From the NCBI RefSeq assembly GCF_947260015.1, contig NZ_CAMYOM010000014.1, positions 1 through 50,573 of the forward strand: a DNA stretch of 50,573 nucleotides. The letters run 5' to 3'. Positions 36,562 to 45,541 of the stretch are shown one piece after another. The stretch comes from an uncultured Eudoraea sp. Its GTDB lineage: Bacteria; Bacteroidota; Bacteroidia; Flavobacteriales; Flavobacteriaceae. Every line of letters begins with the position of its first letter. The first letter of the stretch is position 1. Both the position numbers and the translations under genes were made by a program. The notes beneath the pieces are model-generated. The model did not search any database, had not been told where the DNA came from, and saw only the letters and a list, made by a program, of their open reading frames with translations.

Positions 36562-36972
36562 TTAGCAGAATTCCTCGTATGCTTCCATTAAATTCTCAGA
36601 AATTAATTCTGCAGGCCTTCCTTCAATATGGTGTCTTTCAATCATATGTACTAATTCACCATTTTTAAATAAAGCCATACTTGGTGATGATGGAGGAAAT
36701 GGAATCATAAGATTTCTTGCTGCATCTACTGCCTCGGTATCTACCCCTGCAAAAACAGTGACAAGATGATCTGGCTTTTTTTCATTTTGCAGGCTTAATT
36801 TTGCAGCCGGCCTGGCATTCGCAGCAGCACAACCACATACAGAATTCACCACTACAAGGGTAGTACCTTCTTGTTTTATGGCATTTTCAACTGCCTCTGA
36901 TGTATATAATTCTTCAAACCCGACTGACGACAGGTCTGCTCTCATTGGTTTTACTAATTCTTCTGGATACAT
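36562..36972 (-). CDS. BrxA/BrxB-family bacilliredoxin (YphP/YqiW family)
   Basis: About 136 residues from the ATG at 36972 (MYPEELVKPMRADLSSVGFE), which matches the usual start of the family; the frame is open further upstream but the extra residues are not family-like. The redox motif is the CGC in VVNSVCGCAAANARPA. In Firmicutes these proteins remove bacillithiol from cysteines; Bacteroidota carry homologues, and many also make bacillithiol, so a de-bacillithiolation or thiol-disulfide role is likely. A long leader of AT-rich DNA separates it from the divergent TerB-DnaJ gene. Confidence 0.9.
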   Translation of the reverse strand: MYPEELVKPMRADLSSVGFEELYTSEAVENAIKQEGTTLVVVNSVCGCAAANARPAAKLSLQNEKKPDHLVTVFAGVDTEAVDAARNLMIPFPPSSPSMALFKNGELVHMIERHHIEGRPAELISENLMEAYEEFC

Positions 36973-37102
36973 AAGCATTTTTTTTAATTGAATTATTAGC
37001 AAAGATAGTGAAATAGTAATATCCCTAATAAAAAGCTTAACCATTCTTTAAGTAAGTGATTCAGTCATATTATTCTATATTTGCGCAAATTTTACTACTG
37101 TT

Positions 37103-37834
37103 ATGATTAGGTGGTTCGCTGCTATTGTGGGATATTTTCTTTTTCGTTTACCCGGAGCTATTTTGGGCTTTTTAATTGGGAGTTTTCTAGATAATCTAAA
37201 TAGAGGTTCAGGTGCAAGCACCGTCTTCAGTGATTTCACAAGACAAAAGGTATCGCCTGCAGACTTTGAACTAAATCTTCTTTCATTGTGTTCTATTGTA
37301 ATTAAGGCAGACGGACAAGTGAGTCAGCGTGAATTAGACTATGTAAGGCAATATTTTCTCAGCACATATGGAAAGGAAAAAGCCAATGCAATTTTTAGGA
37401 CATTTAATGAGGTTATTAAAAACAGAGAGATATCGCCTCAGCGAATCTGTACATATCTGAATCAAAGAACACGCTATGAGGTACGATTACAATTGTTGCA
37501 TTTTCTTTTTGGGATAGCCCAGGCCGATGGGGCCGTAAGTAATCCCGAGATTGAAAAAATAAAGGAAATAGCCGGTTACCTGAGGGTTGGAAGGCAAGAT
37601 TTTGAAAGCATAAAGGCTATGTTTATCAAATCTGCGGACAATGCTTATAAAATATTAGAAATAGAAAAAGCGGTTTCAGATGATGAAGTTAAAAAGGCAT
37701 ATCGCAAAATGGCGAAAAAGTATCACCCGGATAAGGTGATCACAGACAATGAGGCCATTAAAAAAGGGGCAGAGGAAAAGTTCAAGGAAGTTCAGAGAGC
37801 CTATGAGCAGATACAAAAGGAAAGAGGGATATAA
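37103..37834 (+). CDS. TerB-like and DnaJ domain membrane protein (DjlA-like)
   Basis: A 243-residue protein: an N-terminal glycine-rich membrane segment ([20 protein letters not shown], about residues 7-26), a TerB-like helical domain (about 50-165, with acidic metal-type positions around [15 protein letters not shown] and [16 protein letters not shown]), and a C-terminal J domain (about 178-243) with the HPD tripeptide in KKYHPDKV. This is the DjlA architecture: a membrane-tethered co-chaperone that stimulates DnaK. The duplicated AxADG motif of TerB is intact. It stands alone between divergent brx and the HupE-like gene. Confidence 0.9.
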   Translation: MIRWFAAIVGYFLFRLPGAILGFLIGSFLDNLNRGSGASTVFSDFTRQKVSPADFELNLLSLCSIVIKADGQVSQRELDYVRQYFLSTYGKEKANAIFRTFNEVIKNREISPQRICTYLNQRTRYEVRLQLLHFLFGIAQADGAVSNPEIEKIKEIAGYLRVGRQDFESIKAMFIKSADNAYKILEIEKAVSDDEVKKAYRKMAKKYHPDKVITDNEAIKKGAEEKFKEVQRAYEQIQKERGI

Positions 37835-37906
37835 TGCGTATACAGAATTATTTGTATAAGACTATCTTTTAATTTTTAAACCCAATTATTTTTAAAAGAA
37901 TTTTGC

Positions 37907-38491
37907 ATGTACGATTTTTGGTTCTATTGCAAACTTGGAATTAACCATGTTTTGGATTGGGGGGCTTATGACCATGTATTATTCCTATCTGCCCTGGCGG
38001 CTCCTTTTACTTTTAAGCATTGGAAGAAAGTAGTTGTATTAGCCACATTATTTACCATTGCTCATTGTCTTTCCTTACTATTATCTGTCTATGACATTGT
38101 TAATGTTGATGTAGAATTAGTTGAATTCCTGATTCCATTAACCATATTGTTGACTGCCATATTTAATATAGTGCAGGTTTTTATCGTCCGGGGTAAAAAC
38201 AAGACATACCTACTTGAATTTGCCACAACTTTTTTTGGTATAATACATGGCTTTGGATTTTCTAATTACTTCAATATGTTGATGAGCGAAGAAGAGGAAA
38301 AAATTGGGCCTTTGTTGGGTTTTGCCAGTGGAATAGAAATTTCCCAGATCATAATTATATTTTCAATACTAACGCTGGCCTTTGTTATGCAAAATAGGTT
38401 CGGTTTGAAGCGGTCAGTGTTCACAGTATTTATTTCTTCAGTAATTGTTTTACTTACCATTCCTATGCTAATAAACAGCTGGCCGTGGTAG
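37907..38491 (+). CDS. HupE/UreJ-family membrane protein
   Basis: A 194-residue integral membrane protein with about five to six helices. The conserved HupE/UreJ-like features are the early histidine and aspartates in GINHVLDWGAYDHVLFLSAL, the ATLFTIAHCLSLLL segment, and FFGIIHGFGFSNYF. Members are linked with nickel or cobalt uptake for hydrogenase and urease, but in Bacteroidota they occur away from such enzymes, and none is seen here, so the transported ion is uncertain. About 70 bp separate it from the TerB-DnaJ gene on the same strand. Confidence 0.88.
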   Translation: MYDFWFYCKLGINHVLDWGAYDHVLFLSALAAPFTFKHWKKVVVLATLFTIAHCLSLLLSVYDIVNVDVELVEFLIPLTILLTAIFNIVQVFIVRGKNKTYLLEFATTFFGIIHGFGFSNYFNMLMSEEEEKIGPLLGFASGIEISQIIIIFSILTLAFVMQNRFGLKRSVFTVFISSVIVLLTIPMLINSWPW

Positions 38492-38675
38492 CATTTATTT
38501 AATTTATGTTTGTCCTTTTAACTTTAGAAAGTTTGAATGGTATATTTTCCCAGGGTTTATATACCAGACAACGGTTTTAATTAAAAATTAACCGTTTAAG
38601 GTTGTGGAACTTTCCCAAAGCAGGTATCTTAGTGCTTTACCAGAATTAACATGGGGCATACAAAGATTCTGTTTG

Positions 38676-39113
38676 GTGAAACAAAGTAAACAGGAAAAAT
38701 ACGACAAAGCTTATTTGAGAATGGCCCATGAATGGGGTAAATTATCCTATTGTAAGCGTAAACAGGTTGGAGCTATTGTGGTTAAGAAGAGGATGATTAT
38801 CTCAGATGGGTATAATGGTACACCTACAGGATTTGAAAATTTTTGCGAGGATGATGAAGGATATACCAAATGGTATGTTTTACATGCCGAAGCAAATGCC
38901 CTTTCCAAGGTAGCCGCTTCAACTCAGTCTTGTGAAGGTGCCACGTTGTATATAACACTATCACCCTGTCGTGAATGCAGTAAGCTTATTCACCAATCTG
39001 GCATAAAACGTGTGGTATATCAAATTGAGTATAAAGATAATTCAGGATTAGAATTTCTAAAAAGAGCAGGGGTAGAATTGCAACACCTCCCTGCTATTGA
39101 TAGCGCTGTTTAA
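38676..39113 (+). CDS. deoxycytidylate deaminase family protein
   Basis: About 145 residues when started at GTG 38676 (VKQSKQEKYDKAYLRMA), matching the normal family length. The frame is open from an earlier GTG at 38604, which would add 24 residues without family similarity; no ATG is available. Zinc-binding and catalytic residues are in VLHAEANALSKV (HAE) and LSPCRECSKLIH (PCxxC), and the CKRKQVGAIVVK and GYNGTPTGFENFCED segments are typical of dCMP deaminases of the ComEB type. It should convert dCMP to dUMP for thymidylate synthesis. The S41 protease gene follows after 16 bp. Confidence 0.92.
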   Translation: MKQSKQEKYDKAYLRMAHEWGKLSYCKRKQVGAIVVKKRMIISDGYNGTPTGFENFCEDDEGYTKWYVLHAEANALSKVAASTQSCEGATLYITLSPCRECSKLIHQSGIKRVVYQIEYKDNSGLEFLKRAGVELQHLPAIDSAV

Positions 39114-39129
39114 ATTATAATTAGACTAA

Positions 39130-40752
39130 ATGAAGAAGCATTATTACATATGGCCAACAATCGTAGCCCTGGCTTTGTCGCTTGGAATATTTGTGGGTGG
39201 GAAACTTCATTTTAACGATACACCGGAGAAATTATTTACAACTAATTCTAAAAAAGATAAGCTTAACAGACTTATAGATTATATTGATTATGAGTATGTC
39301 GATGATATTAATACAGATAGTATAGTAGATATTACTGTAAATAATATTCTGGATAAATTGGATCCCCATTCGGTTTATATTCCCAAAAGTGAAATGACCC
39401 GGGTTGCGGAAAATATGAAAGGGGATTTTGTAGGCATAGGGATAAATTTTTATATGTATAGGGATACGATCACGGTAATTCGAACTGTAGAAAAGGGTCC
39501 AAGTTTTCTTAAAGGGATTAAGGCAGGAGACCGAATACTTATGGCAGGCAGTGATACTCTTTATGGCAGGAGATTACCAAGTGATGTTATTGTAGATAGA
39601 TTGAAAGGACAAAATGGTTCGTCAGTTCAACTTCAGGTTTATCGTAAAACTGAGAATAAACTGTTTAAGGTAAATCTTAAGCGAGACCGTATACCAATAA
39701 AAAGCGTTCAGGCATATTATATGCTTACCCCTCAAATGGGATATATTAAAATAAATAGATTTGCCGAATCTACCTATAAAGAATTTAATATGGCAATGCG
39801 AATATTGCAGCGGCAAGGGGCAAAAAAGCTAACTCTCGATCTAAGGGATAATCCTGGTGGTTATCTGGGAATTGCAGAGCAGTTAGCTGATGAATTTTTA
39901 AAGGATGGTAAGTTAATCTTATATACAAAAAATAAAAAAGGGAGAATAGAAAAAACTTTTGCAACCAAAAAGGGGAATTTTGAAGATAAACCAGTCTATG
40001 TTTTAATAAATGAACGCTCTGCCTCTGCTAGTGAAATAATTGCGGGAGCCCTACAAGACAACGATATAGGAACAATAATTGGCCGCAGGTCTTTTGGTAA
40101 AGGACTGGTTCAACGTGAAATGGAACTGGGCGACGGCTCATCTGTGCGCCTGACGGTATCGCGATATTACACACCTACAGGTCGTTCTATTCAAAAGACC
40201 TATAAAAATGGAAATAAAGACTATTATCAAAAATTTACTGATCGCTATCATAATGGCGAGCTGATTTCTGTTGATAGTATCAAAGTAGCAGATTCTTTAA
40301 AGTTCACCACGCCTAAGGGCAAAGTGGTTTACGGAGGGGGAGGCATAATTCCTGATGTTTTCGTGCCAATTGGCACTAATGAAGAGGAAGCTGTTGAAAG
40401 CCTTGAGAGTCTTGGATTTATGTCCAGGTTTATATTTGAGCATTTAGAGGAAGACAGAAATAGATATTCCAATTACACTGCACCTGAGTTTGTGCGAGAT
40501 TTTAGTGTAGATGACATAGTTTTTGAAAAGTTCGTAGACTACTCAATAGATAGAAACATTAAAATTAATTTCTATGATTTTGAGGATAAGATAAAACTCT
40601 ACTTGAAAGGTGCTTTGGCTGAGCAGTTATTTACCTCAAACCTCAACGCAAAGATAAAGTCAACTTCAGACAATATGCTACAAAAAGTTTTGGAATTGGA
40701 TCGACCTACAATCCAGCCAAAAGGTAAAGAGTCGATTGAATTCAGCAACTAA
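39130..40752 (+). CDS. S41-family C-terminal processing peptidase
   Basis: A 540-residue exported protease with an N-terminal signal anchor (IWPTIVALALSLGIFVGG). After a helical segment comes a PDZ domain (about residues 95-185; GDFVGIGINFYMY and GPSFLKGIKAGDRILMAG) and the S41 catalytic domain with nucleophile Ser299 (ERSASASEIIAGALQD) and general base Lys324 (RRSFGKGLVQ). About 180 C-terminal residues beyond the catalytic core are present, normal for this family in Flavobacteriia. It cleaves periplasmic proteins near their C-termini. Its last bases overlap the convergent small membrane protein gene by 4 bp. Confidence 0.94.
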   Translation: MKKHYYIWPTIVALALSLGIFVGGKLHFNDTPEKLFTTNSKKDKLNRLIDYIDYEYVDDINTDSIVDITVNNILDKLDPHSVYIPKSEMTRVAENMKGDFVGIGINFYMYRDTITVIRTVEKGPSFLKGIKAGDRILMAGSDTLYGRRLPSDVIVDRLKGQNGSSVQLQVYRKTENKLFKVNLKRDRIPIKSVQAYYMLTPQMGYIKINRFAESTYKEFNMAMRILQRQGAKKLTLDLRDNPGGYLGIAEQLADEFLKDGKLILYTKNKKGRIEKTFATKKGNFEDKPVYVLINERSASASEIIAGALQDNDIGTIIGRRSFGKGLVQREMELGDGSSVRLTVSRYYTPTGRSIQKTYKNGNKDYYQKFTDRYHNGELISVDSIKVADSLKFTTPKGKVVYGGGGIIPDVFVPIGTNEEEAVESLESLGFMSRFIFEHLEEDRNRYSNYTAPEFVRDFSVDDIVFEKFVDYSIDRNIKINFYDFEDKIKLYLKGALAEQLFTSNLNAKIKSTSDNMLQKVLELDRPTIQPKGKESIEFSN

Positions 40753-40952
40753 TTATCCTCTATTTTTTTCTGAATTTTTTTGGAAGTTAGATATATTATC
40801 AGCAGTAAAATAGCGCATAGAGAAGCCACAATCCCAATTAAAGCCACAATACTATTTTCTTTCAAAGGCTCATCAAAATCAATATGTGTAAAATTGTAAA
40901 TAATAAGGACAATCGCCAGGATTATTAGCACAATGGTGAATGTTTTATTCAT
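40749..40952 (-). CDS. small membrane protein, unknown function
   Basis: A 67-residue protein with two hydrophobic helices (FTIVLIILAIVLIIYNF and SIVALIGIVASLCAILLLII) separated by an acidic linker and ending in a lysine-rich tail, so both ends are probably cytoplasmic. No family is recognised. Its reading frame is compact and ends 4 bp inside the S41 gene; MarC lies about 48 bp further on in the same direction and upstream, so it may be in the same transcript. Small proteins of this shape are often annotated only as hypothetical. Confidence 0.65.
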   Translation of the reverse strand: MNKTFTIVLIILAIVLIIYNFTHIDFDEPLKENSIVALIGIVASLCAILLLIIYLTSKKIQKKIEDN

Positions 40953-40999
40953 TTGAGTTGTTTCTAGTTTTTTACGCTTTTTCCTCTCAATAATCTATT

Positions 41000-41572
41000 C
41001 TAAAAAAGTTGGTTAATATTTGAAGTAAATAATTTAACTGCTATTGCTAATAAGATTACTCCAAAGACTTTCCGGATAATGTTAATCCCGTTCGTTCCAA
41101 GTATTCTTTCAATGGACTTTGACGATTTTAAAACTATGTAAACAAAAATAGTATTTATAATAATAGCCACAATAATGTTCTCTACATGAAATTCTGCTCT
41201 TAATGAAAGAAGGGCAGTCATAGTGCCTGCGCCGGCTATAAGAGGAAAGGCAATGGGGACTATTGAAGCACTTTCAGGAGCATCATCTTTATAAAGTACT
41301 ATCCCCAAAATCATTTCTATAGCTAAAAAGAACAAAACAAAAGCACCCGCCACTGCAAATGAATTTACATCTATCCCTATTAGCTTTAGAATTTTTTCAC
41401 CAATAAATAAAAAAGCTATCATAATAATAGCTGCCACAATGGTAGCCTTTTCGGATTGAATATGTCCTACTTTATTTCTAAGACTGATAATTATTGGGAC
41501 GCTGCCTATTATGTCTATTACAGCAAAAAGGATCATACTTGCCGAGGCTATTTCTCTAAAGTTAAAATTCAT
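41000..41572 (-). CDS. MarC-family integral membrane protein
   Basis: A 190-residue inner-membrane protein with six hydrophobic helices in two similar halves, as in the MarC/UPF0056 family. Family-like segments are ILFAVIDIIGSVPIIISLRN at the start, GAFVLFFLAIEMILGIVLY in the middle, and PIAFPLIAGAGTMTALLSL. The function of MarC proteins is unresolved; the old link to multiple antibiotic resistance was not upheld. The small two-helix protein gene lies immediately downstream. It is divergent from the DUF3109 gene at 41694. Confidence 0.92.
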   Translation of the reverse strand: MNFNFREIASASMILFAVIDIIGSVPIIISLRNKVGHIQSEKATIVAAIIMIAFLFIGEKILKLIGIDVNSFAVAGAFVLFFLAIEMILGIVLYKDDAPESASIVPIAFPLIAGAGTMTALLSLRAEFHVENIIVAIIINTIFVYIVLKSSKSIERILGTNGINIIRKVFGVILLAIAVKLFTSNINQLF

Positions 41573-41693
41573 AGGACCATCAAATTAAATAAGCTGGCAA
41601 ATTTACGTATACCAAAGGGTTTTATATCACAGAAGGACAAATATTTTATGTTTTGTAAAATTCAATAAAGTATCTTTAAGGCCTTAATTTTAC

Positions 41694-42266
41694 ATGATGT
41701 TTGAAATTGGTAAAGCAATTATCTCTGACCATATTTTGGAAAAGGAATTTGTATGTAATTTATCTGCATGCAAAGGCGCATGTTGCGTAGACGGCGAGGC
41801 GGGAGCTCCTTTGGAGGATAAGGAGACTGAGATTCTAGTCGATATTTACGCGGATGTTAAGCCTTTCCTTACGCCCGAAGGAATTTCAACCATAGAAGAA
41901 CAAGGTGCATTTATAAAGGGCGCAGATGGAGAATGGGAAACACCTTTGATTAATAAAGAGGAATGTGCATATGTAATTTATTCAGAAAAAGGGATCGCTA
42001 AATGTGGCCTGGAAGAAGCTTATAATAAGGGTGCGACAAAATGGAGAAAACCAGTATCTTGTCATTTATATCCGGTAAGAATTACAGAATATGAGCAGCT
42101 TACGGCCGTGAATTATCATAAATGGGAAATCTGCGATCCGGCATGTTCTTTGGGAGAAGAATTAAAAATCCCAATTTATAAGTTTGTAAAAGAGGCACTG
42201 ATTAGAAAATTTGGCAAAGAATGGTATGAGGAATTGGAAAAAATAGCTGTGGATAATTCTAAATAA
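41694..42266 (+). CDS. DUF3109 cysteine-rich protein
   Basis: A 190-residue protein of the DUF3109 family, widespread in Bacteroidota. Cysteine motifs are conspicuous: VCNLSACKGACCVDGEAGAP near residues 20-39, then KEECAYVIY, AKCGLEEAYN, VSCHLYPVRI and WEICDPACSLG. The spacing is compatible with zinc or iron-sulfur binding, similar to the YkgJ-like CxxxCxxCC group, but which metal is bound is unknown. The first methionine may be the second of the MM pair. Its 3' end overlaps the convergent kinase gene by 8 bp. Confidence 0.88.
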   Translation: MMFEIGKAIISDHILEKEFVCNLSACKGACCVDGEAGAPLEDKETEILVDIYADVKPFLTPEGISTIEEQGAFIKGADGEWETPLINKEECAYVIYSEKGIAKCGLEEAYNKGATKWRKPVSCHLYPVRITEYEQLTAVNYHKWEICDPACSLGEELKIPIYKFVKEALIRKFGKEWYEELEKIAVDNSK

Positions 42267-44232
42267 TAGGAATATGTAATATTACCTTAGTGCCACAGGC
42301 TGTATCCTGCTTATCAAAAAGGTCCACAATTTCTATCTCAAATTTATTTTGATAATCCTTGGAAAAATTAGCCAAACGTTCTTTGGTAATGTTGATCCCG
42401 ACTGATTTTCTTTTTAACACCTTGCTTTGTTTGAGTTTTTCGGCAACTTCTCTTCCCACTCCATTATCAGTAATAGAGATATCTATATAACCCTTTTTCC
42501 TTCTACTTATATGCAATAAAATGGATTTGTCACCATCTTTAGAAGAGAGACCATGCCATAGGGCGTTTTCCAAAAATGGTTGAAGAATAAGAGAAGGAAC
42601 TTTAACTATATGGGGATCAATACCTTCATCTATGTTTATTTTAAATTGAATTTCATTGGAAAAACGAATATTTTCGATTGTCATATATAGTTCTACAGTT
42701 TCTAACTCTTCAGCTAAAGGAATTTCCCTTAAGGAAGAGGCTTCAAGTATTTTACGTACTAATTTCGAAAACTTATTTAGATAATGGACCGCGTTCTTTT
42801 TTTCATTGTTTATGATATAAAGCTTAATTGAATTTAGTGAATTAAATAAAAAATGAGGATTCATCTGACTGCGAAGCATGGATTGCTCCAGAGTGAGCAT
42901 CTTCTTATCACTTTTAAGCTGATTTTGTCTGTATAAAATATATAACATAAGCGTAAACAGAGCCAATAACAAGGCACTAATCAATAATGTATTTTGATTT
43001 CTTCGAAGCTTTAAGTTTATAATTTCATTTTCTTTTGCCAGTACTTCTATCCTGGCGTTCTTATTATCCTCCTCAGAGCGAGAAATCATATCAGCTACAT
43101 ATAACTTATTGCGATCATTTGATATTTTTTCTTCCACGTTTTCTGCTTTTATAAAGAATTCTTTGGATTTTTTGAAATCATCTTGATTTTCCCATAAATC
43201 GGATAGGAACGAGTAGGCCTCTTCCATCTCACTAAGCAGATTATATTTCTCAGCTATTTCCAGCCCTTTATTCAGATTCCTTTGAGCCTCCTCAAACTGA
43301 TTATTTTGTATCTGAGCCCAGCCGATATTCAAGTAAATTTCAGAGATGATTTTCATATCTCCCAGTTCTTCGGATGCCCCAAGAATAGATTTAAAAATTT
43401 GAAGCGCTTCCTTACTTTTGCCCTGATGAACGTATACATGGGCAATTCCGAGATTTGACAGGATGTTAATTCTATTAGATCCAATCTTTTCATTAAAGAC
43501 TAATGATTTTTCATAATTTTGCAGCGCTTCTTCCAACTTACTCTCGGCCTCAAGGCATTCTCCAATATCTTTATAATTCATGGCAAGTCCGAGGGTATTA
43601 CCCAACTCGGCCTCAAGCACTATTGATTTCCTGAAATTGGCAATTGCAAGATCATATTGGCCTAAAGTCCTATATATATGCCCGATACTGTTTAAAGAAA
43701 AATTTAAGCTCCTTTTTGTATCCTCATTAGGATGTTCCAGATATTCTGCAAGTCCTATTGCCTTTTGCGCACAGTCCAGGGCAGAGGGTATAGCCTCTGT
43801 TCGGCGATAGACGGCACTTAACATAGACAAGCTGTAAATTTCAAATTCTGTATTGTCATTTACCTCGGCTGCCTCTAAAGCCATTTGGTGTAGTCTAATC
43901 GCTTTATTATATAGCGCGTAATCACGGTATGATATTCCTAATTGATTAAGTGCATAGGATGCACCCGGATAAAAGTTTTCCTTAGCTGAAGCATTGGCAA
44001 AATAACGCATCAAACTAGTATCTCGCCGTATTGGATTAAGTACAATGTCCAAATCATTATAAGTCTCAGGAGCCTTGGATATAAGGTTTTCCGTTGTTTC
44101 CTTGAAACTTTTGCCGCTCAACTGTGCATTGGCGTCATTTAAAAAGAGTATGATACTAACACAAAAAAGGAATGAATAATTTAAAAAAACAGAAGGACTA
44201 TGGGGGATTTTAAAACGCTTTAACATAGGCAA
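42259..44232 (-). CDS. TPR-containing LytS/YehU-type sensor histidine kinase
   Basis: A 657-residue kinase: signal/membrane segment (about residues 18-36), a periplasmic array of about six to seven TPR-like repeats (about 60-370; for example LGISYRDYALYNKAIRLHQM and SLNSIGHIYRTLGQYDLAIA), a single transmembrane helix near 412-432 (LLISALLLALFTLMLYILY), then a His_kinase domain with the phospho-acceptor in RSQMNPHFLFNSLNSIKLY (His about 459) and an ATPase domain with N box LQPFLENALWHGL and G1 ITDNGVGR. It lies 12 bp after the LytTR regulator gene and clearly forms a two-component pair with it. The TPR signal is unknown. Confidence 0.93.
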   Translation of the reverse strand: MPMLKRFKIPHSPSVFLNYSFLFCVSIILFLNDANAQLSGKSFKETTENLISKAPETYNDLDIVLNPIRRDTSLMRYFANASAKENFYPGASYALNQLGISYRDYALYNKAIRLHQMALEAAEVNDNTEFEIYSLSMLSAVYRRTEAIPSALDCAQKAIGLAEYLEHPNEDTKRSLNFSLNSIGHIYRTLGQYDLAIANFRKSIVLEAELGNTLGLAMNYKDIGECLEAESKLEEALQNYEKSLVFNEKIGSNRINILSNLGIAHVYVHQGKSKEALQIFKSILGASEELGDMKIISEIYLNIGWAQIQNNQFEEAQRNLNKGLEIAEKYNLLSEMEEAYSFLSDLWENQDDFKKSKEFFIKAENVEEKISNDRNKLYVADMISRSEEDNKNARIEVLAKENEIINLKLRRNQNTLLISALLLALFTLMLYILYRQNQLKSDKKMLTLEQSMLRSQMNPHFLFNSLNSIKLYIINNEKKNAVHYLNKFSKLVRKILEASSLREIPLAEELETVELYMTIENIRFSNEIQFKINIDEGIDPHIVKVPSLILQPFLENALWHGLSSKDGDKSILLHISRRKKGYIDISITDNGVGREVAEKLKQSKVLKRKSVGINITKERLANFSKDYQNKFEIEIVDLFDKQDTACGTKVILHIPII

Positions 44233-44244
44233 TTCTCGAATTGA

Positions 44245-44979
44245 TTATAACAAATCCAAAAAATCAGACTTTTTTTGACGGGATACAGGAATTTTATGAT
44301 TGGATTGAAGCACCACATATCCGTCTGTTTTGAGAAACTCCTTAATTTTTGTTAAGTTAATTATATAAGAGTTGTGTATCCTGAAAAAGGAATCACTTGG
44401 CAGCAATTCATTAACTTCTTTTAATTTTTTGGTAAGTACAATCTTGTGTCCATCTGCAAGGTAAATGGTACTGTAATTGCCATCAGATTCGGCATATAGG
44501 ATTTGATCGCTTTCCAGAAACACTAATTTCCCGTCCGTATTGAAAGTAATTTTTTTATGCTTTTCACTAGCATTAAAATTTAGTAGAATTTTTTCCAGTC
44601 TGTCCGCAGTATAATTTTTTGCATTAAACTTTTTAATTTTTACAATAGTATCTTTTAAGTCGTCAGTATCAATGGGTTTTAAAAGATAATCAATAGCCTC
44701 ATTTTTGAGAGCTTTTATCGCATATTGATTGTAGGCTGTTGTAATCACAACAGGAAAATCCTTATTGCTTAAGTTTTGAATGAATTGAAATCCATCCATG
44801 GTGGGCATTTCAATATCCAAAAACAAACAATCCGGGGTGTTGTGACTAAGATAACTCAATGCTTCAAAAGGATCGGTAAAAGAAGCAACTACATTTATTT
44901 CATCACTGAAATTAGTCAATTCCCAGGAAAGACTTTGAAGTGCCTTTATTTCATCATCTACAATAACAGCTTGTAACAT
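44245..44979 (-). CDS. LytTR-family response regulator
   Basis: A 244-residue protein: receiver domain (1-120) with acidic pocket (VDDE), phospho-acceptor Asp55 in DCLFLDIEMPTMDGFQFI and the switch segment NEAIDYLLKPIDTDDL, then a LytTR DNA-binding domain (about 140-244; FLESDQILYAESDGNYSTIY, SFFRIHNSYIINLTKI). It is the partner of the kinase encoded 12 bp downstream. LytTR proteins bind direct-repeat sites; targets are unknown. The 360-bp gap upstream carries a perfect -7 box for this gene (45005-45012) and precedes divergent genes for two small secreted proteins, which are possible targets. Confidence 0.94.
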   Translation of the reverse strand: MLQAVIVDDEIKALQSLSWELTNFSDEINVVASFTDPFEALSYLSHNTPDCLFLDIEMPTMDGFQFIQNLSNKDFPVVITTAYNQYAIKALKNEAIDYLLKPIDTDDLKDTIVKIKKFNAKNYTADRLEKILLNFNASEKHKKITFNTDGKLVFLESDQILYAESDGNYSTIYLADGHKIVLTKKLKEVNELLPSDSFFRIHNSYIINLTKIKEFLKTDGYVVLQSNHKIPVSRQKKSDFLDLL

Positions 44980-45004
44980 TACCTTATTATATTCTCGTAA
45001 GTTA

Positions 45005-45012
45005 CAAAATTA
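45005..45012 (-). promoter_or_regulatory. candidate -7 box of the LytTR/kinase operon
   Basis: On the minus strand this reads TAATTTTG, an exact match to TAnnTTTG, 26 bp before the LytTR start codon. A -33 TTG at normal spacing is not evident, so the call rests on the -7 box and its position. Confidence 0.35.
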
Positions 45013-45340
45013 GCAATACTAGTAGTATGGCTTGTTGAAATATGTATAGATAGATTAGATAGGTGTGTGACCAGCGCTAAAAGACTTAAAGTTTGCATAC
45101 CAAAGGAAATTTTTACAGAATGTAATTTTTTATTTTTTGAACGAAAAAATGGATTTTCAGATTTATAACAAATTCATCTTACACAGACCAAAATATTTAA
45201 ATTAAAACAGAAGTAGTAAAACAATTTACACATAATTCCATACCAATTATACAAATGAACTGTGTAGTTTATTTGTTACGGCATAATTTAGTTTTATAAT
45301 AATTTCGAAGAAAGAGTGTTGTTGAACGCTTGCAAAGTAT
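45013..45340. other. AT-rich intergenic region without gene
   Basis: Very AT-rich spacer between the LytTR operon and the divergent small-protein genes. I see no open frame with coding character, tRNA or strong hairpin. Towards the right end TTTG (45272-45275) followed 24 bp later by TAATTTCG (45300-45307) could form an imperfect promoter for the small gene at 45350. A short palindromic element TTACA-GAA-TGTAA lies near 45115 and is too weak to call. Confidence 0.4.
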
Positions 45341-45349
45341 TTGTACTCA

Positions 45350-45523
45350 ATGAAAAAATGTGTTATATTTTTCACCCTTTTAATCTTAGCACTTCTGCTT
45401 GCAGTTTTGACGGAAAATATGGAACGTTCAGTAGTTGTAGATGAAGTGGTGCTCGCGGGAAATAGCGTTGATCATCGTTTGGCTGAAGAACAGACCGAAA
45501 TTGCAGAATTAAGTCCGGAATAA
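45350..45523 (+). CDS. small membrane/secreted peptide, unknown function
   Basis: A 57-residue protein from the ATG at 45350 (MKKCVIFFTLLILALLLAVL), with a strong N-terminal hydrophobic segment and a short acidic remainder ending AELSPE. The frame is open to a TTG three codons earlier, but the ATG gives a normal signal-peptide-like start. No family is recognised. It lies 18 bp before the 182-residue secreted protein gene and diverges from the LytTR/kinase operon, suggesting a small operon. Coding status is likely but not certain given its size. Confidence 0.55.
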   Translation: MKKCVIFFTLLILALLLAVLTENMERSVVVDEVVLAGNSVDHRLAEEQTEIAELSPE

Positions 45524-45541
45524 AAATATAAATAAACCACT